The notes under the pieces are model-generated. The model saw only the letters and a list, made by a program, of their open reading frames with translations, did not search any database and was not told the DNA's origin. This document shows positions 61,595 through 64,000 of a DNA stretch of 64,000 nt, piece by piece (positions within the stretch are counted from its first letter, which is position 1; each line of letters begins with the position of its first letter). This DNA is from JAOPZW01 sp963835295 (GTDB lineage: Bacteria; Actinomycetota; Thermoleophilia; Solirubrobacterales; Solirubrobacteraceae). The position numbers and the translations under genes are program-made. The stretch is from positions 124,001 through 188,000 of the forward strand of contig CAWIEX010000002.1 in NCBI GenBank assembly GCA_963835295.1. The letters are read 5' to 3'.

Positions 61595-62617
61595 GTTGCG
61601 CATGCCGGTGTCCTTGCCGGCGCGGATGCTGTCCTCGACCCTCGCGCGGCCGCGGTGGCGCAGCTCCAGCGCGGCGATGTCCTGGCCGTCCTGGTCGGTG
61701 AGGAAGCAGGTGTGCCGGTAGCCGTGTTCGTCGAAGATCGTGAATTGCGCGCCGGGATGCGGCCGCTCGCGCCGGACGATCAGCCGGGATCCCTCGGGCC
61801 AGGCGGTCAGGTTCAGACGGTCGGTCAGCTCCGCGACCCACGCGCCGTCCCGAGCTTCCCCATCGCCGTTGATCGCCTGCTGCCACGCGGTTTCCGGGAC
61901 CTCGAGGATCGCGGCGCGGACCGTTTCGCTGAGCTCGTAGCCGACCGAGAAGCGGATCTGAGCGTCCCGGCAGTCGGCGGTGAACGCGTGCGTGCACCCG
62001 CCGATGTCGGTCCGGACCAGGATCTCCCGATCAAGGTCCTCGGCCGGCAGCTGCTCCAGCGCGAGCCCGAGCACGGTGAAGTGATCCTCCGCCGTGTTCG
62101 AGCCGGCGTTCCCGGGCCGCAGGATCGCGGCCAGCGCCTCACCGGTCTCGTCCAGCCAGCAGCCGAGCGGATGGAACCCGTACTCGTGCTTGTAGTTGCC
62201 GGCCGCCCGCTCCTTCTCCGCATGCGCCGTCAGCAAGGTCGCGTCGATGTCGAGCGTGATCGACTCCGGGCGAGCGCCCGCGTCCCACACCCGCGCCCGA
62301 GCGGCAGCCCTGGCGCCACGCAGCCGAGCGAGCAGCTGCTCGTCGATCGACTTCAGCACCCGGTGCGTCGTGGTCTCCGACGCCCGCGCGCCGAACAGCC
62401 GCTCCTGACCCCGATACGCGTCGATGTCGGTCACGCAATCGCCGCCGTCGGCGAGCATCACCGCCACATCCCGCAGCACCCGCCCGGGGTCGTGCGCCGA
62501 CCGACGCTCCCGCGACCCGGCCAACGCCTCCGACAGCGCCGCGGTCAGCCCGACCCTGTCGGCCAGCTCGACCACGCAGCCGATGCTGGCCTGCCCCCAG
62601 ACCAACCCCCGCAGCAT
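61595..62617 (-). pseudogene. IS1380-like transposase, C-terminally truncated
   Basis: The minus frame encodes about 340 residues of an IS1380-type transposase: TLDIDATLLTAHAEKERAAG with catalytic Asp, YKHEYGFHPLGCWLDETGE, LRPGNAGSNTAEDHF and ILVRTDIGGCTHAF. After RVEDSIRAGKDTGMRN the frame enters antisense of the N-terminus, so the final 100-odd residues including the last catalytic Glu region are lost. The first residues (MLRGLVWGQASIGC) also differ from the plus copy. Confidence 0.75.
62279..62574 (-). repeat. Inverted-repeat arm 2 of the IS1380-like element
   Basis: Reverse complement of 61299-61594 with very few differences. It carries the unbroken version of the transposase N-terminal region (ELADRVGLTAALSEALAG). 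Confidence 0.8.
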
Positions 62618-62763
62618 CGAACAAGCAACACCATCGCGGAAAACCGGCCACCCCGGGCGCCGCCAGACGAGCGAACTTCATCCCAGTTCACCCCCGCGCG
62701 ACCAAGTCGCGTTCACCATCGCGGCCAAAACGGCGGATCGAGGCTAGGCGGCGGCCCGGCTGG

Positions 62764-63285
62764 CTAGGCGGCGGTCTCGCGGTGTGGCAGCTTCCAGCCG
62801 GGGCGCGGGAAGTGGCAGGTGTAGCCGTTCGGGTAGCGCTGGAGGTAGTCCTGGTGCTCGGGCTCGGCCTTCCAGAAGGGGACGGCCTCGCTGACCTTGG
62901 TCACCACCTTGCCGGGCCACAGGCCCGAGGCGTCGACGTCGGCGATCGTGTTCTGGGCGACCTCGCGCTGCTCGTCGCTCGTATAGAAGATCTCGGAGCG
63001 GTAGCTGGAGCCGATGTCGTAGCCCTGGCGGTCCTTGGTCGTCGGGTCGTGGATCTGAAAGAAGAACTCGAGGATGTCTCGGTAGGAGATGCGCTCGGGG
63101 TCGAAGACGATTTCGACCGCCTCGGCGTGACCCGGATGGCTTGTGTAGGTCGGGTTGTCGTTGTCCCCACCGGTGTATCCGACCGTGGTTGAGATGACTC
63201 CATCGCGATGGCGCAGCAGCTCCTGTACGCCCCAGAAGCAGCCCGCAGCGAGGATGGCGGTCTCGGTGTTGTCGTTGTCGTTCAT
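62764..63285 (-). CDS. msrA: Peptide methionine sulfoxide reductase A
   Basis: This 173-residue protein from ATG 63285 has the MsrA catalytic motif AAGCFWGVQELL, GYTGGDNDNPTYTSHPGHAEAVEI and IHDPTTKDRQGYDIGSSYRSEIFY. It repairs S-methionine sulfoxide. Length is somewhat short but covers the full catalytic domain. The longer frame upstream of ATG 63285 is not conserved. The end lies next to the IS1380-like element. Confidence 0.95.
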   Translation of the reverse strand: MNDNDNTETAILAAGCFWGVQELLRHRDGVISTTVGYTGGDNDNPTYTSHPGHAEAVEIVFDPERISYRDILEFFFQIHDPTTKDRQGYDIGSSYRSEIFYTSDEQREVAQNTIADVDASGLWPGKVVTKVSEAVPFWKAEPEHQDYLQRYPNGYTCHFPRPGWKLPHRETAA

Positions 63286-63531
63286 GGTGTCGTCTTTCCT
63301 TCGAAGTTCCGTTCCGGCCCAGCAGGGATAGTGCACCCGTCCGAAGCCGAGCTCATGATGATCCTCTTTCGCGAGACCTCCCAGCGGCGTGCGCGGCGTC
63401 GGCCGGCCGACAGGACCGGGAAGCCACGCCTTAGTAGTGACCCGGCGGGAGCCGCGATGGATCGATGTCGTCGCGGCAACGCCCGCCGAAGCCACGGGAG
63501 ATCGGAGTCATGCGTCAACGTCAACGATTTC

Positions 63532-64000
63532 TTACGGACGAACGCGGATGATCGTCTGCCCGCTGATCCGCTCGGTCCGATTGAAGGCGGCGACGGCCTC
63601 GTCGAGGGTCGCGACGTTGCCGATGTTCGTCCGCAGCCGTCCGTCGCGCACCCGCTGGACGACCTCACCCAGTTGGGCACGATCGGCCTCGACAACGAAG
63701 TCAATCGCCAGGCCGTCGGCGGGCCGCGCCTCGGGCGGCCCGGCGATGGTCACGAGCGTCCCTCCGGCCCGGATCACGCCTGCGGACCGCTTCTGGATGT
63801 CGCCGCCGATGACGTCGAAGACCAGGTCGACCTCGCCGACGTCTTCCAGCGCGTCGTTCTCGAGGTCGACGAATTCCATGGCGCCGAAGTCGAGTGCCGT
63901 CTGACGGTCGCCCGCGCGCCCGGTGCCGATGACGTACGCGCCAGCCTCGCGCGCGAGCTGCGTCACCATCGACCCGACTGAGCCGGCCGCGCCGTGCACG
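63532..64000 (-). CDS. Medium-chain dehydrogenase / quinone oxidoreductase-like (5' end off window)
   Basis: The visible 155 or so residues begin in the Rossmann domain (HGAAGSVGSMVTQLAREAGAYVIGTGRA, FGAMEFVDLEN, VDLVFDVIGGDIQKRSAGVIRAGGTLVTIAGPP). They end TLDEAVAAFNRTERISGQTIIRV, typical of zinc-independent NADP-dependent oxidoreductases (quinone reductase group). The N-terminal catalytic domain lies beyond the right edge. The substrate is unknown. Confidence 0.85.
   Translation of the reverse strand, partial: VHGAAGSVGSMVTQLAREAGAYVIGTGRAGDRQTALDFGAMEFVDLENDALEDVGEVDLVFDVIGGDIQKRSAGVIRAGGTLVTIAGPPEARPADGLAIDFVVEADRAQLGEVVQRVRDGRLRTNIGNVATLDEAVAAFNRTERISGQTIIRVRP

Larger units (their letters stand above)
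61109..62743. mobile_element. Rearranged IS1380-like element with inverted internal repeat
   Basis: The ends share an imperfect terminal repeat (left CCTCGAAGCGCCG; right, reversed, CCTCGATCCGCCG), flanked by CTAG at 61105-61108 and 62744-62747. Inside, a plus-strand transposase N-terminus faces a minus-strand transposase, forming 296-bp inverted arms (61299-61594 and 62279-62574). The catalytic C-terminus is missing from both. It looks like a fusion of two inverted copies and should be inactive. Confidence 0.65.

Noticed and set aside
62139..62681. Minus-strand ORF starting MKFARLAAPG as the true IS1380 transposase start
   Set aside because: After the first residues it runs out of frame with the conserved transposase sequence.

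Overview
The window is very GC-rich and reads as an actinobacterium. The mix of ECF42-type sigma/DGPF modules, a hybrid cobalamin pathway and the overall protein style suggest the Thermoleophilia (Solirubrobacterales-like), but that placement is inference. The genes split into a dense, intact left half and a right half rich in mobile-element scars and decayed genes.

1-25.3 kb: a cobalamin locus. A partial CobC-like phosphatase gene points off the left edge. Divergent from it, a cobalamin riboswitch (about 600-741) heads a run of 24 genes on the + strand, nearly all joined by 4-nt ATGA/GTGA stop-start overlaps. It encodes cobalt uptake (CbtBA; CbiM, CbiQ and a CbiO domain), corrin-ring synthesis (CobA, I, J, M, CbiD, CobL, CobE, CobH), amidation, cobalt insertion and adenosylation (CobB, CobN, ChlID-like, CobO), and nucleotide-loop assembly and salvage (CbiB, CobU, CobC/CobD-type, BluB-CobT, CbiZ). 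Unusual members are a CbiX-CbiO fusion, a phosphoglycerate-mutase-like protein and a 2x[4Fe-4S] ferredoxin. Precorrin-6A reductase, a ring-contraction enzyme, CobQ and CobS are not seen here. Three of these genes carry apparent single-base deletions in G runs, which look like sequencing or assembly errors.

25.2-43.1 kb: regulators and efflux. A secreted GDSL hydrolase, a MarR/MFS/TetR cluster, an ArsR-SRPBCC-YciI operon and a second TetR/MFS pair with three iterated operators sit among three separate DGPF-ECF42 sigma modules. One module has two near-identical ECF-type promoters. Redox and stress genes follow: a MOSC-ferredoxin reductase fusion, a cupin and a PNPOx-like protein.

43.4-50.2 kb: a 6.3-kb island bounded by 42-bp direct repeats of the 3' half of a tRNA-Arg gene. 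It holds a complete IS256-family element with an 8-bp target duplication and seven poorly characterised minus-strand genes, including a predicted PD-(D/E)XK nuclease, a TIGR04255-like protein, an HTH protein and a lone RarA/MgsA C-terminal-like domain. It is the best candidate here for an undescribed system, possibly defence. A tRNA-Met-like 3' fragment with a strong terminator follows at 50.1 kb.

50.2-64 kb: a patchwork of intact stress and redox genes (NDH-2, DsbA-like, Usp, Csp-type copper storage, a sulfite-oxidase-like/flavin reductase/DUF6510 trio, Dps, AhpD-like, MsrA) among remnants (sensor kinase, cydA, catalase, nickel/cobalt permease, CysRS, APC permease, IS21 end) and a rearranged IS1380-like element. 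The right edge cuts a medium-chain dehydrogenase gene.
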